A stretch of 64,000 nt of DNA from Hesseltinella vesiculosa (taxonomy: Eukaryota; Mucoromycota; Mucoromycetes; Mucorales; Cunninghamellaceae): assembly GCA_002104935.1 (NCBI GenBank), contig MCGT01000036.1, forward strand, positions 124,001-188,000. The letters run 5' to 3'. Shown in pieces: positions 1 through 9,323 of this stretch (the stretch's first letter is position 1; each line of letters begins with the position of its first letter). The notes beneath the pieces were generated by a model. That model had not been told where the DNA came from. It did no database searches and saw only the letters and a program-made list of their open reading frames with translations. A program made the position numbers and the translations under genes.

Positions 1-290
1 TAACTGACAAAAGCATTGCGATACATTCGAGCTACTACGGTTACACCTGCCTCTGAAGAAAAAGAGAGAAAAAAGGAAAAAAACAATCCCAGTCCAAACT
101 TATACTTTTTTCAACCAATCAGAGCTACTCTTTGTGACGAGACAAAAAAGCATGAAAAAAGTCGAAGCAGTCAAGTAAAGAACATGGCAAGTTTGTAGAC
201 ATCATGAAGACGATGTACCTTGTTTATGCAACCACTTTTTTTAAACTCTCAGGGTATAAAAATATAGAAGAGGAGCCACAATGTGTCATG
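1..290 (+). repeat. Left terminal inverted repeat of the foldback element
   Basis: This arm is the inverted partner of 662-959. The match runs from the outer end to about GGAGCCACAATGTGTC near 287, where single-base differences accumulate and the core starts. Confidence 0.85.
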
Positions 291-661
291 GCCTTGTGTC
301 CACACCGGCGCTTCCCCCATCCCCTCCCACCGCTTCGCTTTTTTTTTTACTTCCCAGAGCAACCCTGCAAAAAGGGTTGGCAAGAAAGCGTTTACTCGGC
401 ACCAAAATATTGCATAGGAAATCACCAAAAAAAAAACCGCCCCACCTTAATTTTTGGTGCGCCGTTGCATCTTGCACGGTACGTTTCATAGTGGCGCTTG
501 AATGGACGGTCAGCTTAGATATGATGTCGATTTTTATAATGTAAAAATGAGTCATTTGCTCGAAGCAACAGGGAAGACCGATGCAGGGACGCAGAAATGG
601 AAGCGAAGCAGCAAGGGCATGCTCATCGTCTTTTATGTTTTATTTTTGCACCAACATTTCC

Positions 662-959
662 CGAGACATTGTGTCTCCTCTTCTATATTTTTATACCCTG
701 AGAGTTTAAAAAAAAGTGGTTGCATAAACAAGGTACATCGTCTTCATGATGTCTACAAACTTGCCATGTTCTTTACTTGACTGCTTCGACTTTTTTTGAT
801 TTTTTCATGCTTTTTTGTCTCGTCACAAAGAGTAGCTCTGATTGGTTGAAAAAAGTATAAGTTTGGACTGGGATTGTTTTTTTCCTTTTTTCTCTCTTTT
901 TCTTCAGAGGCAGGTGTAACCGTAGTAGCTCGAATGTATCGCAATGCTTTTGTCAGTTA
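662..959 (-). repeat. Right terminal inverted repeat of the foldback element
   Basis: Reverse complement of 1-290, about 9 bases longer because of an A/T-rich insertion near 795. The arm ends at TGTCAGTTA (951-959). Confidence 0.85.
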
Positions 960-960
960 A

Positions 961-1101
961 GATGTTTGCCATACGAAGGTTTAGCGAAGTAAAACGGAGC
1001 ATTGAGGGAGCAGCGCTGTATGTCGATCTTGGCTCGTACGCAGGAAAGTCCCTGGGCGGGTTTAAGCTCTTTAGTTGGCGAGCCATACCCTTCGCCGCAT
1101 G
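961..1101 (+). other. 46-codon ORF immediately after the foldback element
   Basis: An ATG one base after the foldback end opens a 46-residue frame beginning MFAIRRFSEVKRS and ending at TGA 1099-1101. It resembles nothing recognised. It may be the residue of a gene interrupted by the insertion, or chance. Low confidence as a gene. Confidence 0.15.
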
Positions 1102-1211
1102 ATTATGCCGTGTTTGTGTCCCTGACTGTCTGGATCTCCATACAGACTGCTTTCTCAGCCTCGACCTAATCTAACTGACCCCCTTTACAAAGTACAAATG
1201 AAAAAGACTAC

Positions 1212-1450
1212 CTTTCAATCTCTTAAAAGAGATGCTTTCTAAAGAGATGTTTAAACGTTCCTTTCTAAAGAGATGTTTAAACGATCCTATCTAAAGAGAT
1301 GTTTATAAGATCCTCTCTAAGGAGATGCTTTACAGATCCTCTCTAAAGAGATGTTTAAAAGCGATGCTCGTCATCTAAAGAGTTGTTTGAAAGAGTTGAT
1401 CAATATCTAAAGAGATGTCAAGTAATAAACTCGTTCGATTTCAAAAAAGA
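1212..1450. repeat. Degenerate minisatellite, core TCTAAAGAGATGTTTAAA
   Basis: About eight diverged head-to-tail units of roughly 25-35 bases share the core (T)CTAAAGAGATG followed by TTTAAA-like sequence. Unit length and sequence drift too much for a CRISPR-type array. No ORF or promoter is evident. It sits in non-coding DNA between transposon fragments. Confidence 0.7.
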
Positions 1451-2028
1451 GATGAAAAAGCATCGCCCAGTTGCTGAAGTGCTTTTCGCACATGAAGCTT
1501 AACCATGAAGCGATGATGATGCAAGGGACATGTGCTCAAAGCCGAAGCTGTTTGCAAGCATGTAATAGAATAGAATGCAGTCAATCATATCTTGCTGATG
1601 ACTTGCTCTCAATGATCTTTTGAGTGCCATCGCCAACACTTTTAAAACAGGTTGGGTATTTTTATTTCCGGGGCCCAGTTTAAAGCCAACTGCCTTTGTA
1701 AAATGGTGCACCACTTTGGTTGTAAGAAAGCCAGAGGAATTGGCAACTGATGTTAGCATCAAGCTGGACAGTCATGAGTACAACTGATATGTATTATCTA
1801 AAATAACGATAACCGAGATTTGACGCGGTTTGCTAGTCATGGGGCCCTAGCAAACCTCACAAGACAAACTGTACTGCACTTCAGAACGATAGTCGTATGA
1901 GCATGGTCTGATATGTTTGGCATCAATCTATTTTTTTTTTTTACCTTCTCTTTTTTTTTCGATTTATTCGACGTGGGGATTTGGAGAGCGTGGGGAAGGG
2001 CTGGCCAACATTTACCAATCTTTCTGGT
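1451..2028. other. Gene-poor spacer, nothing recognised
   Basis: Short open frames only (for example 1499-1762 minus, 87 codons), none with recognisable motifs. Long T-tracts at 1930-1960. Probably decayed intergenic or transposon DNA. Confidence 0.4.
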
Positions 2029-2132
2029 TTTTCAGCATCACCATCATTCATGCATTTGCGCACCCATACAAAATTCCACAGCGATCCAATCACTCTAAAG
2101 TGCTGTGAAGTGTTTGCTTTTTTTTTTCAAAT
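2029..2132. repeat. Diverged half-copy of the 50.5-kb foldback family
   Basis: TTCAGCATCACCATCATTCA (2030-2049) and the following bases up to AAAGTGCTGTGAAGTGTTT (2096-2114) match, with substitutions, the left arm of the foldback repeat around 50548-50640. Only one arm is visible here, so this is a solo arm or a decayed element. Confidence 0.6.
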
Positions 2133-2935
2133 GAGAGTTTTTATTTTGCTGATAGTGAACGATCTAGTAGGTTATCTACTCTGTTGAGAGTGTATGAACA
2201 AACCCTTTTAGGGTTTCAATGCTCTTGCTTGAAGAATCTTCTGGCCGACAAAACACAGCTGGCCGATCGAGGTGCTCCTGCTCACGCAAGTACAGCCGAC
2301 AGGGCAGATTCCTCTTTCCAAATAGCTGTTGATAGCCAGATATCTTGCGAGGTCCATGCAAACGATCAGGCCAAAGTGTATTTGCTGGGATAGCTCTCTT
2401 CGTCATCTTGCTCACGACTGCTGCTGCAGGATATCACCTCATCAGAGATGGAAGAGGCTACGACAGGAGCTTTGCGGGGGGCTACTACATCATGTAGGGC
2501 GAAAGAGAGAGGATTCACAGTTGATGGATGTGGTATTTCGGTGGATAGATGAAACTATAAAGTGGGTGATGAAGGGGAGCAATCAAAAACCGAAGCCCAG
2601 TGCGCCACAGACCCCGCTGTATCCATGCCGTTAGGCCACAGACCACGATGTATCCATGCTGTTAGGCAACCACAGCCCCGGGCGTTCATTATTGTTTAAA
2701 AATGGGGTAACGGACACCGCGGTGAACCATCTACCGTGGGAAAAAGAACAAGACAATAGGACAGGGAGCTTGAGGCTGCCTTTGCAGGAACACCACAGGC
2801 AAAGCCATTATCATTTTGGTGCCACAACAAGAGCAAACACAAAGCATATAAAAGGTCGCTTACGAATACTGTTTTCACCGCTTATGCGAGAGCCACCGGC
2901 TCACACTCCAGAGCATGACCATTGTTCGAAAAAAA
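2133..2935. other. Decayed sequence with short direct repeat
   Basis: A minus-strand frame at 2176-2415 looks coding-like but is unassigned. At about 2607-2670 a ~31-base unit (GCCACAGACC, then GTATCCATGC, then GTTAG) occurs twice plus a remnant. No gene can be supported. Confidence 0.35.
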
Positions 2936-3240
2936 AAATTGCCTAGTCAAAATACTGGATCGTTTGTCATTAAGCCATACGCTTGCAGAGCAATGCAAGT
3001 GGCGGAGATGGTGTCGCGGCCAAAGGAATTCCAACATTCTTTGACAGAAGGGCATGCGGGGTTGATGCAACAACTTGTTCCTAAATTGGTCTTGGTTTTG
3101 TTGGAGACCTTCTTGCGAGGATGAATGACACGTTGAAGGCAGTACGGACATGTCATGGACGTGCGGTTTTCATTCGTGACGACAACAGCCGAATGCTGGC
3201 GTGCTAATCGTCGATGCCATTTCCCTCCTAGGTTTTGCCG
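2936..3240 (-). pseudogene. TnpB/Fanzor-like C-terminal zinc-ribbon fragment
   Basis: Minus-strand translation gives an open stretch with NENRTSMTCPYC, a spacer, CCINPACPSVKECW and then NSFGRDTISATCIAL before the stop at 2947. The order is a TS-x-TC-xx-C knuckle, a second C-x4-C knuckle, then an RD followed by A-x-C-I-A-L. That is how the OrfB/TnpB-type zinc ribbon plus RuvC-III Asp ends in TnpB and eukaryotic Fanzor proteins. The frame is broken by a TGA immediately upstream (near 3240), and no start or RuvC-I segment can be joined, so this is a 3' relic. Other zinc-ribbon transposases remain possible. What is seen is the motif pattern; the family assignment is inference. Confidence 0.5.
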
Positions 3241-4247
3241 TCAGGATTTGCAATTACATTTTGGCTTTGTACTTGACGGCGATGCGGTGGCCTGTTGTGG
3301 ACGGGCATAAAGAGTGAAGTTGTTGGAGTGGTGGTGCTTTCAGCATTAGGAGCAGCACCGGTCGGCGTTTCGGACTGCTGGCTTGGAATAGAATCAATGA
3401 GTGCATGATCTCTGAAGTTTTTTTTTTTTTTTACTCGCTTACACAATAGCACAAGGAGTGTCGTCTTGCAAAATTTTGTAGACAAATTCTTTGAGACGAT
3501 GGTCGTTGTGCTTCACCAACGCCAACAAGGGCGTTTTCGTCGTCTTCATCAGTCGTTGCATCGTCAACACTCTCATCTTAGTCGAGCCAGGCACAATCGA
3601 GGGACGTTCAGATGTGGCAGGCGCAAGCAAGGAATCGCTCGGCCCTCAGCAGATCAACCAAGTCTCGCATTTGAATCAGACTAACAATGAGCTCAGTAAC
3701 ACGCTCCAGAGGCTGTTCGATCCAAAGCGCCCTGACAGAAGAGTTACCGTTCGCCTTGCTGCTTGGCTACAAGCAGACACACGTTTCGGTCAGCTGTGAG
3801 CATTTAACACAACGGGGGCATGCTCTCTTTAAGAGTATAATATCGTAAGTCACCTTGTAAGGCGATATAGGAAGAACAATTGAAGTTTACCCTGGACCAT
3901 CGTTCATGGACGATCGAACATCGGCGAAAGAAAAGAGAAAGAAAAACACCAAAACAAGCTTGATAGAGTCACAGGCCGAAAAAGGGAAATCAAGTTGGCG
4001 TTTTTTGTTCTCTTCCCTCAGACCACGCTTTTGGCAACCCCTTCTCTCTGATTTCTTATGCCCGCTTCGCTGTTTTGGGATATTTCTTGGGAAAATGATA
4101 AAATGTGGTTTTTATTTTTTGCCTCAACATAAACATAGGTTCAGCCATAAGCATATGCAGAGGCATAGCTGTAGCGGGAAAAAAAGAGCAGTGCTCAGTA
4201 TCCAGCCACGTGCAAAAGGACCCACGTTCAGAGATAATTCATGAGGG
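3241..4247. other. Unassigned decayed DNA
   Basis: Several 60-110 codon frames on both strands (for example 3439-3630 minus and 3906-4244 plus) have no recognisable motif. The minus-strand frames at 3228-3630 may be the broken upstream part of the zinc-ribbon relic, but stops and frame changes prevent a model. Confidence 0.3.
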
Positions 4248-4395
4248 CAGCCAAATCATAGCATGATTTCTTCAAAATAAGATCAGCCACGCGATAGTAG
4301 CATACGGCAGGGAACACACAATAGGCCAATTGGTGGCATGATCACAACCGCGAGCGGGTAGGCCACCAATGAAATCGAGGTGTCACATTGGAGCC
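4248..4395 (-). pseudogene. Ty3/gypsy integrase core fragment
   Basis: One minus-strand frame reads LDFIGGLPARG, DHATNWPIVCSLPYATIAW and then RNHAM with one stop. This is the conserved start of the Ty3/gypsy integrase catalytic core (DFIGPLP, then an Asp followed by T-K/N-W, then alternating hydrophobics). It is far too short for an element, and no LTR was found. It is the same class as the fragment at 7441-7620. Confidence 0.6.
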
Positions 4396-4770
4396 TGATG
4401 TGCCGAAATCGGAGGCAAGGATCCATCAGCACACAACACTCACCAGCCAGGAAAAAAATAATGCTTACAGCGAACGTCTAGTGCATACCGATCGGAAATT
4501 GCCCAGTGGTCGTTAGTGGGAAGTTCTGATATGTAGGTGGCATCCATACCAGGAATTGATGTATGTACGAGATTCAAAATTTATTTTTTTAATCAAGTGA
4601 TTGATTGGGGAGGTGGCTCGTTGTTTGCGAGCGGTAGAAGGTTGACTGGCGTTGGAGTTGGTTTTCACGTCGTTATTGATATGTCGAAAATTCGTAAAAA
4701 AAAAAAAAAAAAAAATGTAATACACAACATTCAAAAAGGTACCAAGCGCTTGGGCAGAACAGGATGGCGG
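4396..4770. other. Unassigned sequence with short similarity to 5055-5095
   Basis: Bases 4728-4755 (TTCAAAAAGGTACCAAGCGC and onward) resemble 5057-5085, which suggests a local duplication inside the debris. No gene is supportable. Confidence 0.35.
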
Positions 4771-5015
4771 CATGGGGGAGCTTCTTTTGATTTGCTCTAT
4801 TGAAAACAATCTTGTTGTCGCGTTTGCGTTGTGCTGAGGTTTTTTTTTTATTTTTTATTTTTTTGCAAAGTTACTCCATGTTTTGCTAGGTGTACGCGAG
4901 CATTACGAACAGTTGTAAACAACTTATCGGGGAGCATTCTTTTTTCAGAAGCGTAGTATTGGAAGATATCCTGCTGGATCATATCTGTTGGAAATAGGAA
5001 ATGGAAAGATATTTG
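4771..5015 (-). pseudogene. Decayed copy of the 8.1-8.35-kb zinc-finger exon
   Basis: Bases 4771-5015 align with 8100-8350, with many substitutions and T-tract indels (shared blocks include CGCGTTTGCGTTGT, TTTGCTAGGTGTA and GAGCATTCTTTTTTCAGAAG). The minus-strand frame of the other copy, a C2H2-type finger starting MSSNTTLLKKEC, is broken here by stops. A degenerate duplicate. Confidence 0.65.
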
Positions 5016-5705
5016 GAGCGAAAAAGGGGAATTGAAGAAAAAAAAAACCGAATTTCAAAAATGTACCAAGGACTTGGTAAGCGGCACGTTGTCCACCAGC
5101 ACCAGTCACCAGCGAGACACCGTCCGCCAGGACAGAACTATAGATGATGTACATAAAAATGCACAAGAAAATAAATAGACAATGAATTCTTCTTAAAAAC
5201 TGGAGCGATCGTAAACTTACGTTGAACCCCAAAGCAATTTCCTCAACAGACCAGACGTGGTGTGGGTGCGGCGATGGAGGAAGGTAGGAGGCATTTCCGG
5301 GTCGTGAAGCAGGTATGGCACAGATTCGGCAGGGACCGAGGGTAAGGAAAGCGTCCTGCGTACGATTGGTGTTGTGCAACGACTGCCATACACGGTGGTT
5401 GACGTCGACAACGTTGTATCAAATCATAAACTTGTCTGCTTCATCACCGACGCGCACGGCTGAACGAGGTTCTAGTCTCATCAAGATATTGCCCATGTCA
5501 GTCGTTGTGTCCAGCTGCACATGGCAAACGACGTTGGATCGCCTGAGATGCTGCGTAAGACCAACTGATGAAAGCATCCTGGAAGTATTTGTAATTGGCC
5601 TTGCCCCGGGAACCTTCGCCTAGGATGATGGTGCCCATCATAGAGATACGGTATCCTAAAAAGAGACAAAGTACCACTCTGGTCTGAGACAGGTGTTGCT
5701 CAGAT
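5016..5705 (-). pseudogene. Fragment of a repeated gene family (paralogue of 48.1-48.9 kb)
   Basis: The minus strand contains ISMMGTIILGEGSRGKANYK followed by YFQDAF, which matches AISIITTGERFNKRTNYK and YFQDAF encoded at 48353-48928. After a frame change it continues with DMGNILMRLEPRSAVRVGD, then NVVDVNHRVWQSLHNTNRT, and ends near HHVWSVEEIALGFN before a donor-like GTAAGT at 5213-5218. The frame breaks and the fusion with LINE sequence on the 3'-coordinate side show that it is a relic. The family's function is unknown. Confidence 0.5.
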
Positions 5706-5869
5706 TGTGTTGAGGTAGAGCCTGCCTCCAACGCTGGGGCACTATACTTGTAGATGCAAGGTCGTTGGAGAGAGCCACCTAGCTTGCAATGCGTGGGCTT
5801 GATGGTCCGCGTCCAGGAGGGCGTGACCACTGAGTCGTCGAGGGGGGGGGGGTGAGGCAGAAAATACCA

Positions 5870-7310
5870 CAGCTTAGACATGATAAGTGTGCTCCACACT
5901 GTGGTCCGCCCGAGAATGGAGAGATTTCCCGTCCATGACCATTCGGGCCAGCGCGCCATTTTCACCAATGAACCTGTCCCCGATGAAACCAGACTGGTTT
6001 GGGTGGACCAGGCGTTGACATATGGGTTGGAGACGTGCGGCAAGGAGACAGGTAAAAATCTTGGCGCCAGATTGATCAGGGAGATTGGACGCCAGTTGGA
6101 TAGGAGGGACAAATTTCCTTTCTTGGGCAGCAATGACAAGGCAGTGGTTGACCATGACGCTGGGAAGAGGCCATCCGACAGAGCTTGGTTGTAGACCGTG
6201 GAAACCAAGGAAGCCAGCGGGAGATAAGCCAGCAGCAACCGGAGGATGAATTATGGCAGTCCATCAAGGCCGGGCTACGAGGAGGGGCGCGGGTTAGCAG
6301 CAGATATAACACCATCAATGTCAAACAGAAATAAATACAAAAGGTGACGAACGAAAAAAAAATGCCTTCGCTAGCAATGACTTACAGTGGAGGAGGTCGA
6401 GAGTCCAATGTATGGATGAGGTCGCGCTCTAAAGCATTCAGGGACTCTACAGCCATCGGAACCAGACGGACGTGTTAAACGATGGGATTCTAACGTTGAC
6501 ACTCTGCTATTCTCCGGAATCGCGTCGAGCAGGTTTCGAGTGGCCTCGACGTCAACGGGGCCATCTTGATAGAGTGACGAGAAGAAGCTTGTAGCGGCAT
6601 TGGCCATAGATGAAGTGGATGAGCGATTCCACACCGTTACTAATAAATGGAGCACCGTTGTCAGTTACGATCATTCTTGGGGGTCCAAAATGGAGCACAT
6701 ATTGCCTGTGACTGGATGGATTAGCGCAGGAAGGGTTGACTTTGGGGCACGTTTGGTAGCAGATCGCTTTATGTATCCAGGCGATCTCTCGACAATGTCG
6801 CCGAGCTTAACGTTAAACCGAGGGCCATTTCTTATTGGACACGAGCGATTGAGGATTCGACTTGTAGGAGATCTGGTAGAAGTAGGGTGCGGGACCAGGG
6901 AGATGCTTTGGACTGTCTCAAGAGTTGAGTGCGTCGGGATTGCAGGTGGCGAAGCGATCGCTGTAGGAACGGTGTGCGTTTATGGCCGATTTGTTGTGGA
7001 ACTTTTTTGATGACCTCCTTAACAGCGTCCCATTGTTCCTGGGGTGAATCTGTGGTGGACGCACTTTTGCTGGCGGCCAGCGCTTTGAATAGATGGGACT
7101 GGAAGGCAGGGAGGGCCGATAGCTGGGGTCGGGCTCGCCAGTAGGGGCTGGTTCGACGGGGTTTAGTGGTGAGGTGGATGGACAGAAGGGCAGGGTCGGT
7201 CCACGGTGCAGAGATCAACGGTGCTAGATCCGGCGAGCAAAAAATGAAGTCGATCACTGAAGTCGAAGAGCCGCGTCGGAAGGTGGGGAGGTCTTGCACC
7301 TCCGGTTTTC
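5870..7310 (-). mobile_element. Broken non-LTR (LINE-type) retrotransposon
   Basis: On the minus strand, 6832-7299 encodes the end of an AP-like endonuclease (TSVIDFIFCSPDLAPLIS) and the linker. Bases 6371-6655 encode the usual pre-RT segment (FFSSLYQDGPVD, then LLDAIPENSRVS). Bases 5874-6238 encode the RT start (ALSDGLFPASWS, LLPKKGNLSLLSNWRPISL) and, in another frame, QSGFIGDRFIGENGALA. Frame shifts separate these pieces and the YxDD catalytic box is missing, because the element stops near 5870 where unrelated gene-family sequence begins. It is 5'-truncated and inactive. Jockey/I/L1-like classification is inferred from domain order. Confidence 0.8.
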
Positions 7311-7440
7311 ATTAAATTAAAAAAAAACGGGGGTGACGTGGAGATTGGTGTTGAATTTGTTATGGCGTTCTTCACGTTTCAACAAAACTTGGGAGCCTAT
7401 GGGGAACTTGTGATAGCGTCACGAACATCCATAATTTAGA

Positions 7441-7620
7441 CAAGTCTTTCAACGAAGCCTACTTGTTTGGCTCGTAGTAAAATGGGATCCATGCCAGGGG
7501 CAGGTAGATCATACACCAGCTCATACGGGGTCAATCTAGTGCTTGTGTGCGTCTTTGATCGAAATGCAATAAGAATGCCATCGAGATAATTGTCCCATAG
7601 ACTTGGCACCTAGATCCAAC
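7441..7620 (-). pseudogene. Ty3/gypsy integrase C-terminal fragment
   Basis: A clean 50-residue minus-strand stretch reads LWDNYLDGILIAFRSKTH, TSTRLTPYELVYDLPAPG and then PILLRAKQV. This is the signature W-x4-L, AFR(T/S)..H.ST..(T/S)P(Y/F)ELVYG region at the end of the Ty3/gypsy integrase core. Stops flank it on both sides. Together with 4248-4395 it may be the remains of one element split by later insertions. Confidence 0.75.
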
Positions 7621-8039
7621 AATCCAGTAATGGAGCGGACGACTCGCGCTAACGTCATTGTCGAGGACGCGTATAGGTTCAGCATGTACTGTCACATGGC
7701 CATCATGCGATCCGGAGTAAAGCAGCTTGGATACTGGTTTCTTTGCTGAATCACGAGGATGTGCGACCGTGATCTAAAGAAAGGTGGTTAGTGGCATAAT
7801 CCCTTGCATTGCAACGCCAACTCACGGAATTTCATTGAAATGCGTGCCAGGGCAGAGGTTATCGTATCCCAAAGAGTCTTGGCAAAATTGGTAGAACTTG
7901 GCAGTTATGTCAGTTCCTTCCACCACCCAAGGATTGCGTCCAGTATGCACAACAGGTAGGTGGCTGAATCCAGAGAAGAGTTTTCAATACCCTCAGCTCC
8001 TTCCTCCTCTATCTTTCCATTGTTTACCTTTCCAAATGC
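7621..8039 (-). other. Decayed DNA, possibly the rest of the gypsy relic or zinc-finger gene
   Basis: Minus-strand fragments such as HLPVVHTGRNPWVVEG and DITAKFYQFCQDSLGYDN look coding-like but end in stops within 50 codons. They could belong to the gypsy element or to downstream exons of the zinc-finger gene at 8040. No model can be supported. Confidence 0.3.
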
Positions 8040-8309
8040 TCATTTGAGGTGCACTTTGTATTCAGTTTTTGTTGAATAATCATCGGCACAGGACATACAG
8101 GAAAAGCGGATGGTGGCATCGAGGAACTTCTTTTGATTAGCTTCATTGAACACAAACACATTGGCGCGTTTGCGTTGTATGGAGCATAGTTTTTTTTTCA
8201 CAGTCAATCCATGTTGCTTTGCTAGGTGTATGCGAGCTTTACGATCAGTTGTAAATAGCTGATCACAATGGGAGCATTCTTTTTTCAGAAGTGTAGTGTT
8301 GGAGGACAT
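8040..8309 (-). CDS. C2H2-type zinc-finger fragment (repeated family)
   Basis: An 89-codon frame begins MSSNTTLLKKECSHC and shows C-x2-C-x12-H-x4-H (CSHCDQLF, HLAKQHG), followed by a second C-x2-C (FSCMSCADDY) and HLK. This is a BED/C2H2-like nucleic-acid-binding start. A degenerate copy is at 4771-5015, so the unit has been duplicated. It may be a first exon whose later exons (below 8040) have decayed, or a transposon N-terminus. Only 83 bases separate its start from the ATG of divergent ALG14. Confidence 0.4.
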   Translation of the reverse strand: MSSNTTLLKKECSHCDQLFTTDRKARIHLAKQHGLTVKKKLCSIQRKRANVFVFNEANQKKFLDATIRFSCMSCADDYSTKTEYKVHLK

Positions 8310-8392
8310 CTTGCTGGATCATGTCGTAGGAAATGAATAGGAAAGGGGAATTGAAAAAAAAAAAAAACTGTTTCCTTTTTTTTCTTTTTTTC

Positions 8393-9323
8393 ATGACTCT
8401 TTGGATATGCGTTGGATTGGTGACAGTGCTCGTCTTTGTACGATTTTATAGCATCTTGCCTGCCTGCCATAAGATTACAAAGCGTCTTTCTCCTTGCAAG
8501 GCCATGATTTTCCTAGGCTCTGGTACGTTTATTTTCTCACAGAGGTTTGCATTGAACAAAAACCACTTTGACTTTTACACGTATTCTTGACTTGTTAGGT
8601 GGGCATACAGAAGAAATGGTACGATTGCTTCATTCTCTAGACGTGGAGAATTACCAACCTCGTCTGTATGTCATGGCAAACAACGATCAACTCAGTGACA
8701 CCAAGGCGATCAAGTTGGAGCAATCGCTCAATGGAGATCACGATGTGACAGTAAGATGAGCAAAGCTACGGATTCGCTGGGACCTTATCCAATATCTTCT
8801 TTCTATCTGTGTCAATGAACGGCTAGCCTGTCATGTACAAGATTCCACGCGCACGAAACGTTGGCCAGTCACTGCTGTCCGTCCCACTCTCCTTCAGCCG
8901 AGCATTTCTTTACGCTTTCAAGGTCGTCTATCTGACCATGCCTGATGTGGTAAGGGTCGATGCAAAAAGTGTACATATGCCTAAATCAGGAGCTTCTGAC
9001 GTGATTTCTGGTGTGTAGATTATATGCAATGGCCCTGGAAGCTGCCTCCCACTGTGTATAGCTGCCTATATCTTGCGAGTGAGAAGCAACGAAGAGGATC
9101 AGCTGACAACACATCCTCACTCGTTTCTCTTTTCCCTTCCTTTCTTCTCTAGTTCTTTGGCCGGAAATATATCACGCTGATCTATGTCGAATCATTTGCT
9201 CGCGTCAATGGACTGTCCATCACAGGGCGGCTGCTGTATCGTTGGGTTGATCTGTTCCTGGTGCAATGGCCTGGGCTCGTCAAAAAATACCCCAAAGCCA
9301 TGTACCTTGGCCCCCTGATTTAA
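8393..9323 (+). CDS. ALG14: UDP-GlcNAc transferase subunit ALG14
   Basis: Membrane anchor subunit that recruits ALG13 to the ER face to add the second GlcNAc to dolichol-PP-GlcNAc in N-glycan assembly. Exons 8393-8522, 8599-8750, 8827-8949, 9019-9078 and 9153-9323 join in frame to about 211 residues, the usual length. An N-terminal membrane segment (MTLWICVGLVTVLVFVRFY) is followed by the glycosyltransferase GSGGHTEEM motif split by intron 1, then YKIPRARNVGQS, ICNGPGSC and IYVESFAR, and it ends YLGPLI. All splice sites are GT-AG. The first 43 codons carry the anchor; the rest is the Rossmann-like half that pairs with ALG13. ALG13 itself is not in the window. Confidence 0.95.

Larger units (their letters stand above)
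1..959. mobile_element. Foldback (long-TIR) non-autonomous element
   Basis: The first ~290 bases reappear as a reverse complement in about 662-959. The outer ends are TAACTGACAAAAGC and its mirror at 946-959. When both arms are read outward-in they would encode the same ~60-residue peptide, except for a three-codon indel (9 bases near 795), so the arms are nearly identical and the insertion is young. A unique ~370-bp core (291-661) with no convincing ORF separates them. The terminal TA could be a TA target duplication, as in Tc1/mariner-type elements, but the left flank lies outside the window. Each arm holds a CCAATCAG box (115-122 on the left). No transposase is present, so mobilisation would have to be in trans. 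Confidence 0.85.

Noticed and set aside
1212..1450. Repeat array resembling CRISPR
   Set aside because: Units vary in length and sequence, there are no constant repeats with unique spacers, and the DNA is eukaryotic.
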